64,000 bases of DNA from contig NC_089554.1 in assembly GCF_040115645.1 (NCBI RefSeq), forward strand, positions 3,224,001 to 3,288,000. The letters are read 5' to 3'. Below the pieces are notes generated by a model. That model saw only the letters and a program-made list of their open reading frames with translations. It ran no database searches and had not been told where the DNA came from. This document shows, piece by piece, positions 50,187 through 62,412 of the stretch. The translations under genes and the position numbers were made by a program. Every line of letters begins with the position of its first letter. Within the stretch, counting starts at the first letter, position 1. This DNA is from Euwallacea fornicatus. Its lineage: Eukaryota; Arthropoda; Insecta; Coleoptera; Curculionidae.

Positions 50187-51614
50187 TGCGTGACGCAGGA
50201 ACGAGAACACCCCGTAAAAATGGTTTTATTTGAATAATTTTTGGTACGCGTGCTTCTAAGGCTAAAACAGATAATTTATTAAAAAATTGAAAAACTTTAA
50301 TTATTAAAAATCAAAAGTAGAAGTTATAATTTGTCGGCCCTCCGCGAACCCTATACATTCCTGTACACGACTAGACATGAATTTAATGAGGTGAATGATG
50401 TCCTCTTGGGGGATCCCATTCCAGACTAACTGGACAGCATGACATAGTGCCACTAGGGTTTTTAGGAGATGGAGTAAATTATGCAACCTTCTACCTACAA
50501 TATCACACACATGTCCCATCGGTGAAAGGTGTGAAGATCGAGATGGCCAAAATAGCAAATTGATTGCATTCGATTGAGAGGAGTCCATAGTCACTCTAGC
50601 CACACATGGTCATGCATTTTCTTGCTGGAAAACGGGATTAACAAGAGTTTCGAGATAAGGCACGAAATGAGATTCCAGAACTTCTTGAATGTATCGTGGG
50701 GCTGTCGCACCAAAGTGAAGGTGACCTGCTACCCTATACAACAACGCCCCCAAACCATGACCCCAACAGTCTGATCGGCATGCCTCTGTATTCTAAATTG
50801 AGGTCACGTTTTTGATCTCGTCTTCTTTTTGCTCTTGTCCGACCGTCATGCATTCCCAAAACAGAATCTGGATTCGTTACTAAATACGGTATTATCCCAT
50901 TCCAGACTCCAATGTATCCATTCTCTGCACCACTGCAGTCGATTTTGACGATGAATTATTCTAAGGGGTAACACAAAATAGGGAAGGTAGGAAGTTAGTC
51001 CAAAATTTCTTATCCGGGGATTAATGGTTCGAATACCAATGGGCCTTCCACACTCAACAAACTATTGATCCGCTAGCGTCGTCGACCAGTCAAACCTCTC
51101 TTTTAGGGCCATAATTTGAAGGTGGCAATCTCGACGTCCTGTAGTTTTTCGGGATCGTCCAGTATCTCTTCTTCTGTCCGTTTGCTCTTCTTGGAACCAT
51201 GCCTGGCGATATCTCTCCATAGCTTTCACATTATGCTTCAATCTAGTGGCGGTTTCTCTAAATGGCTGATCAGCCCCTCGTAGATCCACTATTCAACCTT
51301 TGTCAATCTCGCTCAATTGATGAAAATTCGGGTGCTTCCAATGTCTGGGCATATTTGATTAATCTAAAAGCACTTTCTAAGCACACCAAACACCAATAAA
51401 TGATGTTTTGCAATTATATTGTTGATATTTTATTTCCGTTTTTGTAGTAAAAAAAAAACACTAAAATTCCCGATAACTCGTAAACAAATTCATAAATATG
51501 GCTGAAAATGTAATCATGTAATCGTTTTTTTGCGTTCCCATATACAAACATGCATACCAAAAATTATTTAAATAAAATCGTTTTTACCGAGTGTTCTGTT
51601 TTCCATGTCACGCA
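50187..51614 (-). mobile_element. Tc1-like transposon, dead copy with inverted termini
   Basis: TGCGTGACGCAGGAACGAGA at 50187 and the following GTAAAAATGGTTTTATTTGA match the complement of 51540-51614 (TGCGTGACATGGAAAACAGA, GTAAAAACGATTTTATTTAA). Each inverted repeat is about 70 bases. One transposase pseudogene on the minus strand fills the interior. The 1.4 kb length fits the family. Confidence 0.8.
50304..51289 (-). pseudogene. Tc1-family transposase pseudogene
   Basis: Read on the minus strand, the N-terminal part (51289 downward) shows QPFRETATRLKHNVKAMERY, a paired-like helix-turn-helix, then DTGRSRKTTGRRDCHLQIMA, the typical Tc1 linker. In the middle, VFSNESRFCFG and VGVMVWG mark the first catalytic block. 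The C-terminal part reads WPSRSSHLSPMGHVCDIVGR and LVWNGIPQEDI, the Tc1 equivalent of WPARSPDLSPIEH. The catalytic Glu of the final DDE position appears lost (MGH for IEH), and stops occur between the blocks. Confidence 0.85.
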
Positions 51615-52880
51615 TTATAGTTGATCGGTTGCTCGAATGATTGACGGCACCTGTCTAGTAATTAACAATACGTTCACCGATAAAATTATCATCGATCATC
51701 AATCGCATAGTGTATAAATTATATCGAGAATAATTAGGTCATAATGTGTTCAATTATCTAATCAAATTTGAACAAACAAAATCCTCGCTAGTGGTTTCAT
51801 TCAAGCAATATTAATTCAGATTCCTGACTGGGACTAGTTTCCGCAGGTGCCCCCTGAGCCGTGTCAGAATCGAATTGTTTGCTTTGGCAACAAAAGCGTT
51901 CGAAAAGTGAAAAAGGGACAAAGCAGACGCATAAAGGGCCCATCCTTTGTTAATGGCGTATCGAGCAGCGAATTTGAAAGAAGAATTGGCTTTGTGAGTT
52001 CCTGGAGGTCATATGGGGGAACTGTGTATGCTAATTCGCGAAGGGATGTTGGGAGTTCGAGAGTTTGGCAGGATTTTTTTTTCGTTAACTCTTTGATGTC
52101 AAGGGCAGTCTTTGCTTAGCAACAGAATTTCGTTTCTGGACTTTTAATGAGTTGGTGACCAAGGGGCAGCAGTTCTGGCTATGTGTCGTGCCTCGTCTAT
52201 AAGTTATCTTTAACTATCTATAAGAAAGCTTGCTAAACAGCGGAAAAAACTTGTGGTACTTTTTGGCTTTTCGGGGTGACAAATCTGAAAATAGAAAACA
52301 AGACGTAGAACAATAAGCTGGCTCACGTTAGTTCTGCGAAGAAGCTCCCAAGGTTACCAATTCTTTTAGCTAAAAGGGGGAGATGGACGATGCAACAAAA
52401 CTCTTCACGGTAAGATCTCGAAGCATGGGATTTTTACCCACACACCATGTGTTCGTAGGATCCCGGCCCCATGCCTATAAATCGTTTTTTTTTTTCTATT
52501 TTTAGTTAGTGTTTGGCGAGTTAACTTTTGAAATTCGATTAACCCCTGCAGATAAACGAATTCACGACCAGAACCAATGTCAATGGAGACTTTTAATGAA
52601 ATTCAAGTACGTGCCAATAAAATCGGATTTCCTACAAAGTGTAATTTTTTCCCGTAAATGGAACAAGACAAAACTGCACGATTGAAGATACACTGCTTGT
52701 AAACAGCATTGCAACAGGTTCGCAACTTTCCGAAACCAAATTTCGTTTTTAATGCTTAAACACGTATAATATTATTTGAAAACGGCATTTAGTGGCTTAT
52801 TTTCGGCGACAATTCTATTCTACCTCTATTGAGCTACCCTTATTAACTTTTCATTTTCAAATGGAAGGTACTCATTGCAG
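51615..52880. other. Gene-free stretch, one exon-like open frame
   Basis: An acceptor-like TAGTTTCCGCAG ends at 51846 before a 90-residue open frame rich in Arg and Ser (KVKKGQSRRIKGPSF). No partner exon or donor could be found, so it is not called as a gene. Confidence 0.35.
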
Positions 52881-52889
52881 TATATCAAG

Positions 52890-53660
52890 TGAAAGGTAGC
52901 CATCTAAATTTTATGCTTTATATTTTAAACGGAGTTCACAAAAAAATCAACGGGAGTAAGGTCTGGGGATCGTGGCGGCCATTCAATTGCGCCTCTTTTA
53001 CCGATCAATCTCGCAGGGAAAATATCATCAAAATACTCTCTCGCAGCTATAGCATAATGTGGCGGTTTCCTAGCTGGTTAGAACCAAATATTATTGACTA
53101 CCTGTTTCTAATTTTCTCCAGGAAAAAGTGCGGCGATTGATGTAGCTATTTTGTTTTGTAATAAGTGTACGTATGATGCATTGCTTAAGTTCTCCTCCAT
53201 GAAAAATGGATCGATGACCTGGTGCCCGATTATATGTATCCATCCGTACATTGAGTTTTTGCGGATGTTGTGTATGCAGAGTCTGCAGCCAATGACGATC
53301 GTCTGTAGGCCCGTAGCAACAATTATATCGGTGAACGGATCTATTTGGGCAAAATGTAACTTTATCCGAAAATACAATTTCAGGAAAGAACTTATTATCC
53401 TAAATGTCTTTTTCTCGTATCAAATCACAGAATTCCACCCTACGAACAAAATCTTCACGCATCAGCTTTTGGGAAAAAGGAAATTTTATATGGATGACAT
53501 TTTTCTCATTTTAAAAGATTGCTTACTGATTTCGCAGATACATCAAGTTCCTCGGCAAGTTTGCTGATAGACTGCATGGGGTATTCATCGACGGATAAGA
53601 GAATGTCTAGTGCTTTATCGCCACCAGTTGCCATTCGAGGTCCTTTACACTTTGAAGCAA
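52890..53660 (-). pseudogene. DDE transposase relic, minus strand
   Basis: At the high end, the complement of 53520-53630 reads ATGGDKALDILLSVDEYPMQ then SISKLAEELDVSAKSVS, a helix-turn-helix start. In the middle, 53377-53108 gives IGHQVIDPFFMEENLSNASY, then LQNKIATSIAALFPGEN, the usual segment before the second catalytic Asp. At the low end, the complement of 53010-52945 gives IGKRGAIEWPPRSPDLTPVD, with the WPPRSPD box. Deletions and stops show it is dead. The order fits the same superfamily as the 2.0 kb element at 41433. Confidence 0.75.
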
Positions 53661-55384
53661 CTTTTACACTTCCAGTTTGTTGAAATTAATCCGACAAACT
53701 ACACTTTTGGCAATAGGTCGATCTAGATAATTCATTTAATATGAGCCACATTTCTTGCTAAGTTCTTTCGCGATCTCTATACCTCAAAAGGATTACAATT
53801 TCAATCAAGTCTTTGCTTCTGATTTATATCCATCAATACGCCCACAAACTCCATATCTTTTTAGGATGTGGAGTTTGTGCTTTTTTTTTTTTTTAAAGAA
53901 ACAGTAGATTCAATTTTAGTTCCCGGTATACTGTTGTATCCCTTATTGATTCATATTTCACTGAGTACAATAGGCTTCTTTCTATTTAATAATGAAAAGT
54001 TAGCAGGGAGTAGCTGGATAGGGGTGAAAAATTTGATGATCGGAAATAACGCATTAAATGTCCTTTTTTAAATAAGATTATAAACATTTTTCAAAATATC
54101 GGGTATGTAAACGTTGTAAAAGTGTTGCAACACTTTCGCAAGCCCTGTAGATGTACTCAGGTTTTTGTCATTGTTTGGCACCGGCATGTTCCTGTGGGAA
54201 AATCGAAAACGAATATTGAACCCGAAAACTTCAGCCTAAGTTTAAATAATAGATCCCAGCCACTGATGTCGTAAACGAGGAGCACTTTATCCAAAAGCGA
54301 AGGGTATACATAGTACATCCCGTGAAAGCCTAAATATTGAAGCTACATTCTGAAAAAGTTATAAACCAGAATATTCCATCTTTCCTTATGGATTCTAACC
54401 TAATCCGCCCGTCGTCAGTTTTTTTTAACCGAGCCATTAATAGTCCTTTACGTGTGGAGGCGTGAAAAAAGTAGATTACGCCCGCGGCAGAAGTGTGAGG
54501 CATGATGTGAAGCAGAGGGCCTTTATTGGGTCAAGGGCGTCAGCCGACTTTTGGTCCACGATCCATACAAATGATGTACTTAGATATTTAATTAAAAGCG
54601 ATCAAGGAATTAACGGGCGTTGGTTTTACTTCACGGTCCGTGAGAGACGCCGACGTGGCCGTGAGCAACGGGACATTGTCGTAAGCGATGGGACACTGCC
54701 CCGAGCGACGGACCGCTAAACTGAAACAACTCCCGCCAACTATGATGTAATCAAACAGTTTCGATACATCGGAGCATAAAATGCTTAATGCAAGGGACAC
54801 ATACAAAGAGTTTTTCACTAAGTGGATCAGGTTTAACCTTTTTAACCTTTAAAAATTGAGGTTCATGATTTTTTAGGAAGCAGCCCCAATAATTAATTCC
54901 CTTTCAACGGAGCTGAAGTCCCCCCTATTTGACTCTAGAGCTTCGAGCCATATTTGCCCTCAAAGGCAAAGGGGCAGAATCGCAAAATATATTTTTTTGG
55001 AATGAAAAACGGCGAAATGAAAGGACCGCTTGACAAATAATGACAAAGGGTCTTGGCGAAAAAAATATATGTGCGTATATACAGGGTGTCTCGTTTAAAG
55101 TTGTGATTGAAGATTACTCGAAAACGCGACGCTGCATGGAAAAAAGCTTCAAATAAGAGTTTTTCGGCGAAGAGAGGGACATGTCATGAAGATAGTGACT
55201 TTTAGCCAAAGCTTCATTTTAAGGTAATTTCAAGGGTAACTTTTTTTCCAAATGGCAACCTCGTATTTTTTTCCAGATCCTTGCAGACCTTCAAAAACCT
55301 TTTATATGAACAATTTTTTTATTAAACTTTTTGCTGCACAGTTATCCTTCATTTTTGTCCAATTTTTGAGATAGTCATGGTTGG

Positions 55385-55445
<61 letters not shown>

Positions 55446-57559
55446 GTCCGCGCACTTCAACTCTAATGCAATTTATCATTCAAACGCGGTTTTTCCGGGG
55501 AAAACGCATCAGCTGAAGCAACGTGCACAGTAAAGGTGTTATAAAGCCCTTCGAAGGACCCTTATCCAACAAGCAGACAGATCTGGGACACAAAGGGGAT
55601 ATTAAACGGGAAGTGCTGTCTCGGAAATTCAAGTGTTGAAACGAGTATCAAATTAATGTTATGTCATGCATGCAATATTTCATTCAAAGGAGAATTGTCT
55701 TGATATGTGAACTTTGGCTCGTATCCATCAGATCTGATGTTGCCGAGAAGGATACTTTAGCGTAATTGAATTAGCTAGTTTAAGGAGGTGTGAGTGATTC
55801 TAGGACGCACAAATTCAAACGCAAATAGTCCATCTTTCAAGCTCCAAGACTAAATACATTTCACATGCAAAAGCAATTAGATTTGGCAACAAGAATGGCT
55901 TGTACGATTAATAGCAGCCAGAAGTCATTAGGACGTCTGACTCAGTCATTTAAAATTTGTCTGATCATTATCCACCCGCTCAATGCATATACCAGCATAA
56001 GTGCAAAGGAAGATGAATGACAGAATAAAGACAAATGGCTTTGATCTTAATGACATCTTTGTCTCTGATAACTGGGACGGAAATGCCCTATTTATGTCTC
56101 TTGAAGGAGGGTGTCTGCCGAGGAGTGATTTTACGTTTGTTCCTTTATAATTGGGAATTTTATCAATTGTTTGTATTTAATTGTTTTCGCCATTTTTTGA
56201 AAATTATTTATAAAGCGCTTTGTCATAAAAATTTTATTTGCACATTTTTCTCCATCCTTTTACATACTTGCGAACCGAAGATTCGTTGAGGAAAATATTA
56301 ATATTCCGAAGCACGCCCCGTTGCATGGGTGTTTTGTATTACTGGAATCTCGGAATCGGTAAGAGGCCCAAGCCGGGTTAAATGGCGTTAAAGTTCTGCA
56401 ATTGCTCAGTTACGAAAGAACCTTTCTGATAATTTAAACGATTTTGGGTGCTTGGGGCGATATCCAGAGAATGCGAGAATTTGCAAAACCCTTTTCTGTC
56501 CTTAACATCAAGGCGCTTGGCCATCGGAATTTTTCTTCCAGCTACGAACTCGCATTAGTGGAAATTTTATCCGACGTTTCGGTCGCACACGGTCATCGTC
56601 AGTGCGTTGATTCGGACATCCCAAAGACATCTTTGTCTCCTAACTGGGAAAAAATGCCTCAATTAGGTTTTTTGACGTAGGGTCTATCTTGAGATGTGAT
56701 TTTGCCTTCATTGCTTTGCCTGTCCTGGCGGAATACGTTCTGATGAAGCGCCCTAGTTTATTTATCAAATTGGGTCTTTTGAAATAGGGAAATTTTACAA
56801 GAACTGTTAGGAACTCTTGTTCTAGGATTCCTCAGGAAAATTAATGCCGAGCGATTCCAAAAAAAATTTTTCGTGCGCCAATGTCTCCGTCCGGACACTG
56901 ATTTATGCAGATATGTTCAAATGAGCACTGTGATTAAAATTTAAAGCTTTTTGTCTTGAAGTCCAAATGTGCCCAAAATAAAACAGTGGTTTGAGTCTGG
57001 AACATAAATTATAAATAGTTGTGTTACATTGCGCATTCCAAACATTCGTTATGGTTTAAAAAGCGGAATAAAATAACCCATTAACTACATCCATTAACCC
57101 ATTTTCCGCCTATTAAACTTTCATTGATTTTCGTTTTATTGCAGTTGTGGTATGGAAATTCAATTATTATTAGAGGGAAGAATTAGGTTGGAATTGTGTT
57201 AAAGTTGTTTAAATGTTCGATTTACGGTTGTACATGGGTATCTTTGTCTGCTTTAAGGTTTGCCTGTGTTGTATGTACAGGGCTGTCTATTATACAGAGT
57301 GGTTCAACTTGGTTGTAAGTATCGTGCTGGCGCTGAACTTGGCACTTTCCCGTTTTATGAAACGAATAACTATTTAGCTAGGAATTTTTACGAGTAACAA
57401 ATTAAACATTTCTGAGGGTGAGTGCGGTTATAAATTTGGCATATTTCTTACGATGCTTGATATTTGCGAATTCGCTACCAATTTTACGGAATTCTGTCAG
57501 TTATAATTTTCCCATAATCGATCCTCGTCGTCCCTCGCTAACCTCAGTGGGCCGCCCTG
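53661..57559. other. Gene-free stretch with a solitary transposon tip
   Basis: TACAGGGTGTCTCGTTTAAA at 55080 is a transposon-type terminus without a partner in view. Near 56573, CCGACGTTTCGGTCGCACAC is followed by GGTCATCGTCAG. No exon was recognised. Confidence 0.4.
55391..55442. repeat. Microsatellite (TA)n
   Basis: About 26 uninterrupted AT dinucleotides. Confidence 0.95.
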
Positions 57560-58524
57560 TATAAAGGGCCGGACAAGAGTCCAGAGTAAAATTTAAAACT
57601 TTTCAAAAGAAAAACTAAAAGAAGTGAATTCGTTATGACTTGTATGTATTTTTTGGCAATAAAATGAAATATGTTCCTCCAATTCCTTAGCCGCAAACCT
57701 ACCCGACTTTCTTTATTATGGAAAAATATGTCGTGTATGGGTTTATTGAAACGCTCGTGAAAAATTAAGTTGTACAATACAATTTTTTTCTTTGAATTAT
57801 GTGAATATTACGATATTTAAAAAAATTCTTTTAAAGACAAAAAAAATAAGGAATACCTTCTTAGTCCTATCTACAGGTTATTTAACGTAGAAAATGCGGA
57901 AGATGTCTTTCAGCCTCTACTTGGCACGCTCCCAGGCGTTGGTAAACCCCTATAAAAATTAATACCCATATGTTCTATTTAATTTCGAATGAGTTTTTAT
58001 TTAGTATTGGTAAAATAAATAAACAAGCGAAGTGGTATTCAGCATATTAAGCGGTGCTTCGATAAAAACGAAAAAAATTACTGAATTTTTTGCGCCAAGT
58101 TTATGGCCTCGATGAACAATATATTTTTTTATTCCGTTTTAAAGCGTCAGAATGTCAATATTAATTTTCACGGAGATTTACCACCGTCTGGGATCTTGCC
58201 AAGTAAAGGGGCAGAGGGTGGAGGGCACTTTCAGCATCTGCTGTGTTAAATAACCTGAGGATAGGACCAAGAAAGTATTCGTCATTTTTTGGTTTTCAAA
58301 CGAGTTTTTTGTCATTTTCTAAAACCACATAACTAAAAAACAGAAAGGGGTATGGTTGATTGCATTTTTCATGAGCTTTCCGAGGAGCCCACATGTGACA
58401 TACGTTCCCGTTTAAAAAATAAGGTGTGTGGGGTTGCAGCAAAGGGGTCGAAGGAAGAGGTTATTGTCACAAAATACGTACAGGTCATAATCAATTTTAC
58501 TCTGGACTCTCGCCCAGCCCTGTA
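57560..58524. repeat. Large fold-back element, ~400 bp arms and short loop
   Basis: The left arm 57560-57990 matches the complement of 58140-58524. Pairs include GAGTCCAGAGTAAAATT on both arms, GTCCTATCTACAGGTTATTT against GTCCTATCCTCAGGTTATTT, and CTTGGCACGCTCCCAGGCG against CTTGGCAAGATCCCAGACG. The tips are TATAAAGGGCCGG and the complement TACAGGGCTGGGC, so a TACAGGG-type terminus is again present. Only about 150 bases lie between the arms. No transposase frame exists. Confidence 0.85.
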
Positions 58525-58639
58525 TTTACTTCATCATTTGCAGAAAATCTGACTATGTCTCATTTTCGTCTGTCCACTACGAGGAGTTTTTGAATTGTTT
58601 AGGAGAACGAAGTTGAGATTTTTTGAGTTTTGTCTAATA

Positions 58640-59265
58640 TACAGGGTGAGTCGGGAGGATCGTGCCAAACTTCAGGAGCGTGTTGTACATGAAAAATAAA
58701 TTTAAAAAAACTCAAATGTTGTTATCCGATTTTCGATTGTTTACAAGTTATAGCGTAAATAAAATTAAAACATAAAATTTAAAAAAATTATAAATTTCAT
58801 AAGAAATTCCATAAATTACCGTTTGGATATCATAGTAAATGTTCAAAAATATCGCCATTAACTTCTAAACATTTTCGGCTTCGTCTATGAAGAGCATTCG
58901 TTGCGTCCCTGATTGTTTCATGTCTTTCTTTACTAGAAGCTGCAGCATTTCTAATGCGTTGAATTAGTGCATCTTTAGTGTCCATTTTTACTCTGTACAC
59001 TTCAGTTTTAAACCAACCCCACAAACAATAGTCTAGTGGTGTGAGGTCTGGAGACTTTGGAGGCCAACCAATAGGGCCACCACGACCAATTCAACGTCCA
59101 GGAAAGGTACGTTTATAGTAAATAGAATCCTAGTTAAAAAAATTTATTTACGCTACAACTTGTAAACAAACGAAAATCGGATAACAACATTTGAGTTTTT
59201 TTACATTTATTTTTCATGTACAACACGCTCCTGAAGTTTGGCACGATCCTCCCAACTCACCCTGT
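58640..59265 (-). mobile_element. Internally deleted DDE transposon with near-identical ends
   Basis: The two ends are inverted copies over about 125 bases with only a handful of mismatches: TACAGGGTGAGTCGGGAGGA at 58640 against TACAGGGTGAGTTGGGAGGA (complement of 59265). A TA lies outside each end, as expected of a Tc1/mariner target duplication. Inside is only the last third of a transposase on the minus strand. The close match of the ends makes this the youngest-looking element in the window. Confidence 0.9.
58830..59108 (-). pseudogene. C-terminal part of a DDE transposase
   Basis: Reading down from 59108: RTFPGR, a stop where Trp is usual, IGRGGPIGWPPKSPDLTPLD, then YCLWGWFKTEVYRVKMDTKD, and an intact end that stops at 58830 (CLEVNGDIFEHLL). 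This is the segment from just after the second catalytic Asp to the C-terminus, carrying the last catalytic Asp (PLD). The N-terminal two thirds are missing, so the element cannot move itself but could be mobilised by a related enzyme. Confidence 0.85.
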
Positions 59266-60012
59266 ATATGTCGAAGGAGACGGAACTATGCGAAATCTAG
59301 GAGCACAATTTTGCTGCTCTTAAATCAATTAACATTTTTTTTCTAATCTCACCGACTATCACTGTTTCCTCTGTTCGGCTATTTTCGAAATTACGTTTTA
59401 GGATTATATTTGCGGAATTTTCTATTAATCCTGCATATGGAATTAAAATCTCCCCATTAAAATGCGATTTAGCTGCGGCCAATTTACCAATTAATTGCAA
59501 TCCTAAAAGATTAATACTATCCACTCAGCACCAATAGATACTCGAGTTTAAACAGAATCTGATATGTTTTAATAGATTTATACCACATTGAAATCATTAA
59601 TTCCGATCAACTTCTCTGACTATCAACTAAGTGGTCGGCGAGTCTCATCTATAATTTGAAATTAATAATACATTAGTGCAAAGCCATATATATCGACATA
59701 AATTAAGATATCCGACCAAAACTTGGCGTTTATACGCGTCCGTAGGTCGTTTGCATGAGCCACTAATTTAAGTTTATTGTTTCCATTCATGAAGATATTG
59801 TATTTTATGCTGGAACTCTACCGTGAAGCATTTTGCACATCTGCTTAAAAGCTTTGTTGTTTCGATATTACAATAGAATAAAAGCTTTGTTTTCCTCTAC
59901 ATATACAGGGTGATTCACTAACAACGGGACAATTCTAAGTTGGAAATATTACACGCCAAATGGTCACGGTTGGAGAAAATAGGCCATGTCCAACAGTTGA
60001 TATAGTTTCAGA
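59266..60012. other. Short spacer between elements
   Basis: No gene was seen. A transposon tip, TACAGGGTGATTCACTAACA, occurs at 59905 without a matching right end. Confidence 0.45.
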
Positions 60013-60763
60013 TATGCAGAGTTACTGGTAATTGGATGTGTTACTTTGGAGGAGGTGATGGGACATGAGGCAGGGATCAAATTGCACCCTTATATGCTCA
60101 TTCCGAAACTCGCTAGATTTTCAGATACTTAAATTTTTTTTTTAATTCGGAGTATTAATGATTTCAGAGCGGTTTAGAAGGAAATCCTTTTCTTTGGATT
60201 TTTTTACTTTCATTACTCAACCACTTGTTTGATATTAGAATCTTCCGTGTGGAATGAAATATGGCCGAAAACATTTCCCCTGAATGAAAATTTTGAGTAA
60301 AAACTTTCATAGAATAATTTTTTTAAATCAGCTGTCCCAACTTCCTCTGAGCAGCTTTCAAAAATCGTTCAAGGCAACATGCGTCCTAATTGCTGTAGAA
60401 ACTTCTACATATCAATAGCTATCCAATGAGATTACATGCTCAACAAACCATTTGCGGTTTCAAAAAAATAGTCCAAATGCTTTAGATGAACAACTTAACT
60501 TAAATTTAAGTAGGAAATAAATCCTCATAATAAGAAAAGAACACAATGTTAGATAACTGATCGAGTAGCGAAAATAAAAAATCTAAAAAGGATTTCTTGA
60601 AAAATCCCCCTGAAATGATTAAGACCCCAAGTTACAAATAAAAATTGAAATAACTCAAAATTTTGTGAGTTTTGGAAAAAGCACATGTAGGTTCAAAGTA
60701 CTCCTCACCTCATGCGCTGTCACCTCCCCAAAGAATCATGTCGCATTATCAGTAACCCTGTAT
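60013..60763. repeat. Fold-back element with ~250 bp arms
   Basis: GAGTTACTGGTAATTGGATG at 60019 matches the complement of the right end, GGGTTACTGATAATGCGACA (right tip CCCTGTA at 60763). The arms continue with TTTGGAGGAGGTGATGGGAC against TTTGGGGAGGTGACAGCGC and, deeper, AAATCCTTTTCTTTGGATTT against AAATCCTTTTTAGATTTTT. The central 200 bases hold no frame. Confidence 0.75.
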
Positions 60764-61732
60764 GTAGGGGGTGGAAAGTAAAAATGTAAATCACTTTTTT
60801 ACTATTATTCTGAAAATATCTAAGTTACCCTCTTTAAAATTTGTAAAGTAGTGTTCTTTTAGGTGGCGAATAAAGTACGTTATAAAACCTCTATCAGTTC
60901 AACCACAATATGTTATTTCACACTGGGATGTCTCTTAGAAAACGCTATGTAAGATGTATCAATATCAATGGCGGACACTTTGAACAATTACTTTAAATCG
61001 TTATTACGCATATCATTTGTTTAATTTTTATATGTTTTAGAAACTTAAAGGACACTTGGTTGGTTTCGCTTTTAATTTGTCCTGTTGTTAAATTTAGTTA
61101 TAGTACTCGTTAATTAGATTTTTCTCGAAAACGGATCGAGATATCGAAATGGAACAATATTAATGGAGAAATAATTGCTCTCCCAGAATTCGAATTTAAT
61201 TTTAGGTTAAATATACAGGGTATAAAGGTATTACCTGTAAATTCTGCAAAATTGGTAGTAAGTGGCGCCCTCTATTCGTGACGCGGAAGTTGCAACACGT
61301 ACCTTTTTCATCACCTAGAAAAAAAACATTACTTTGTAAATTTTTTAGTATTCAAAATTTCAACATCCTGTATACAGTCCAAACTTCAAGGGGTGATGCT
61401 TTGAGGGATTCTAAGACGGAAAGATTACATAAATATAGGTTCGGTAATGTTTCGTTTTCAAGATACAGGGTATTTAACTTGAAGAAGACGTTTAATATTT
61501 AAAAAAATCCCAAACAAACAGAAGAGTCAAACTAATTTGATATTCAAACTTGATCAGAGTTTTTGATAGGAATAATTTAAATTACAAGTTGTCGTCTTTT
61601 GCTAGCAGCGTTAGCAATAGTAACGCGGGCGATTTGTAAAAAATCAAAAAAGGAAAACGCTTTATTAAAACTAAACTTGAACAAATGGAACGAAATTTTT
61701 TCAATACAAAAATATTTAACAATAAGTAACAC

Positions 61733-62234
61733 GAAACTACAATATTGAAACTACAACGTTGAAACTACAACATTGAAACGACAACGTTGAAACTACAGCG
61801 TTGAAACTACAACATGGAAACTACAACGTTGAAACTACAACGTTGAAACTACAGCGTTGAAACTACAACATGGAAACTACAACGTTGAAACTACAACATT
61901 GAAACTACAACGTTGAAACTACAACGTTGAAACTACAACATTGAATTTATAACATTGAAACTACAACGTTGAAACTACAACGTTGAATCTACAGCGTTGA
62001 AACTACAACATGGAAACTACAACGTTGAAACTACAACATTGAAACTACAACGTTGAAACTACAACGTTGAAACTACAACGTTGAAACTACAGCGTTGAAA
62101 CTACAACATGGAAACTACAACGTTGAAACTACAACATTGAAACTACAACGTTGAAACTACAACGTTGAAACTACAACGTTGAAACTACAACGTTGAAACT
62201 ACAACATTGAATTTACAACATTGAAACTTACAAT
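61733..62234. repeat. 14-bp minisatellite, about 35 copies
   Basis: The consensus unit is GTTGAAACTACAAC, with variants ATTGAAACTACAAC, ATGGAAACTACAAC and GTTGAAACTACAGC. The ACAGCG variant recurs at 61795, 61851, 61991 and 62089, spaced 56, 140 and 98 bases apart, all multiples of 14. A multi-unit block (ACAGC-GTTG..., then ATGG..., GTTG..., ATTG...) is repeated. This is a higher-order structure, showing that groups of units were duplicated together. Confidence 0.95.
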
Positions 62235-62412
62235 AATTGCTGAACACATTGAAATATTCCCGATGTACATCTGATCTAATAACACGAATTCCGTATCCGT
62301 TAGATTCATTCTTCAGTATTGACATGAGTTGTATAAACGAAGGACTTTACACGCCCCTAAACGAAAAAATCGAACGGATTCAAATGTGGTGACGTGGGCG
62401 CCCATGAATGTT
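62225..62412 (-). pseudogene. Transposase C-terminal fragment beside the minisatellite
   Basis: Reading down from 62403: WAPTSPHLNPFDFFV, a stop in place of Trp, GRVKSFVYTTHVNTEE, then a decayed RIRNSC and a segment like GIFQCVQQLL. This matches the WPPRSPDLNPLDFFVWG region and what follows it in the superfamily. The similarity ends where the minisatellite begins. Confidence 0.7.

Noticed and set aside
51847..52119. 90-residue open frame after an acceptor-like site
   Set aside because: No donor, partner exon or known domain; one good acceptor is not enough.
53151..53567. 138-residue plus-strand open frame
   Set aside because: It is antisense to the minus-strand transposase relic.
61733..62234. 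Regular repeats resembling a CRISPR array
   Set aside because: The units are 14 bases, directly abutting, without unique spacers, and the context is a eukaryotic transposon.
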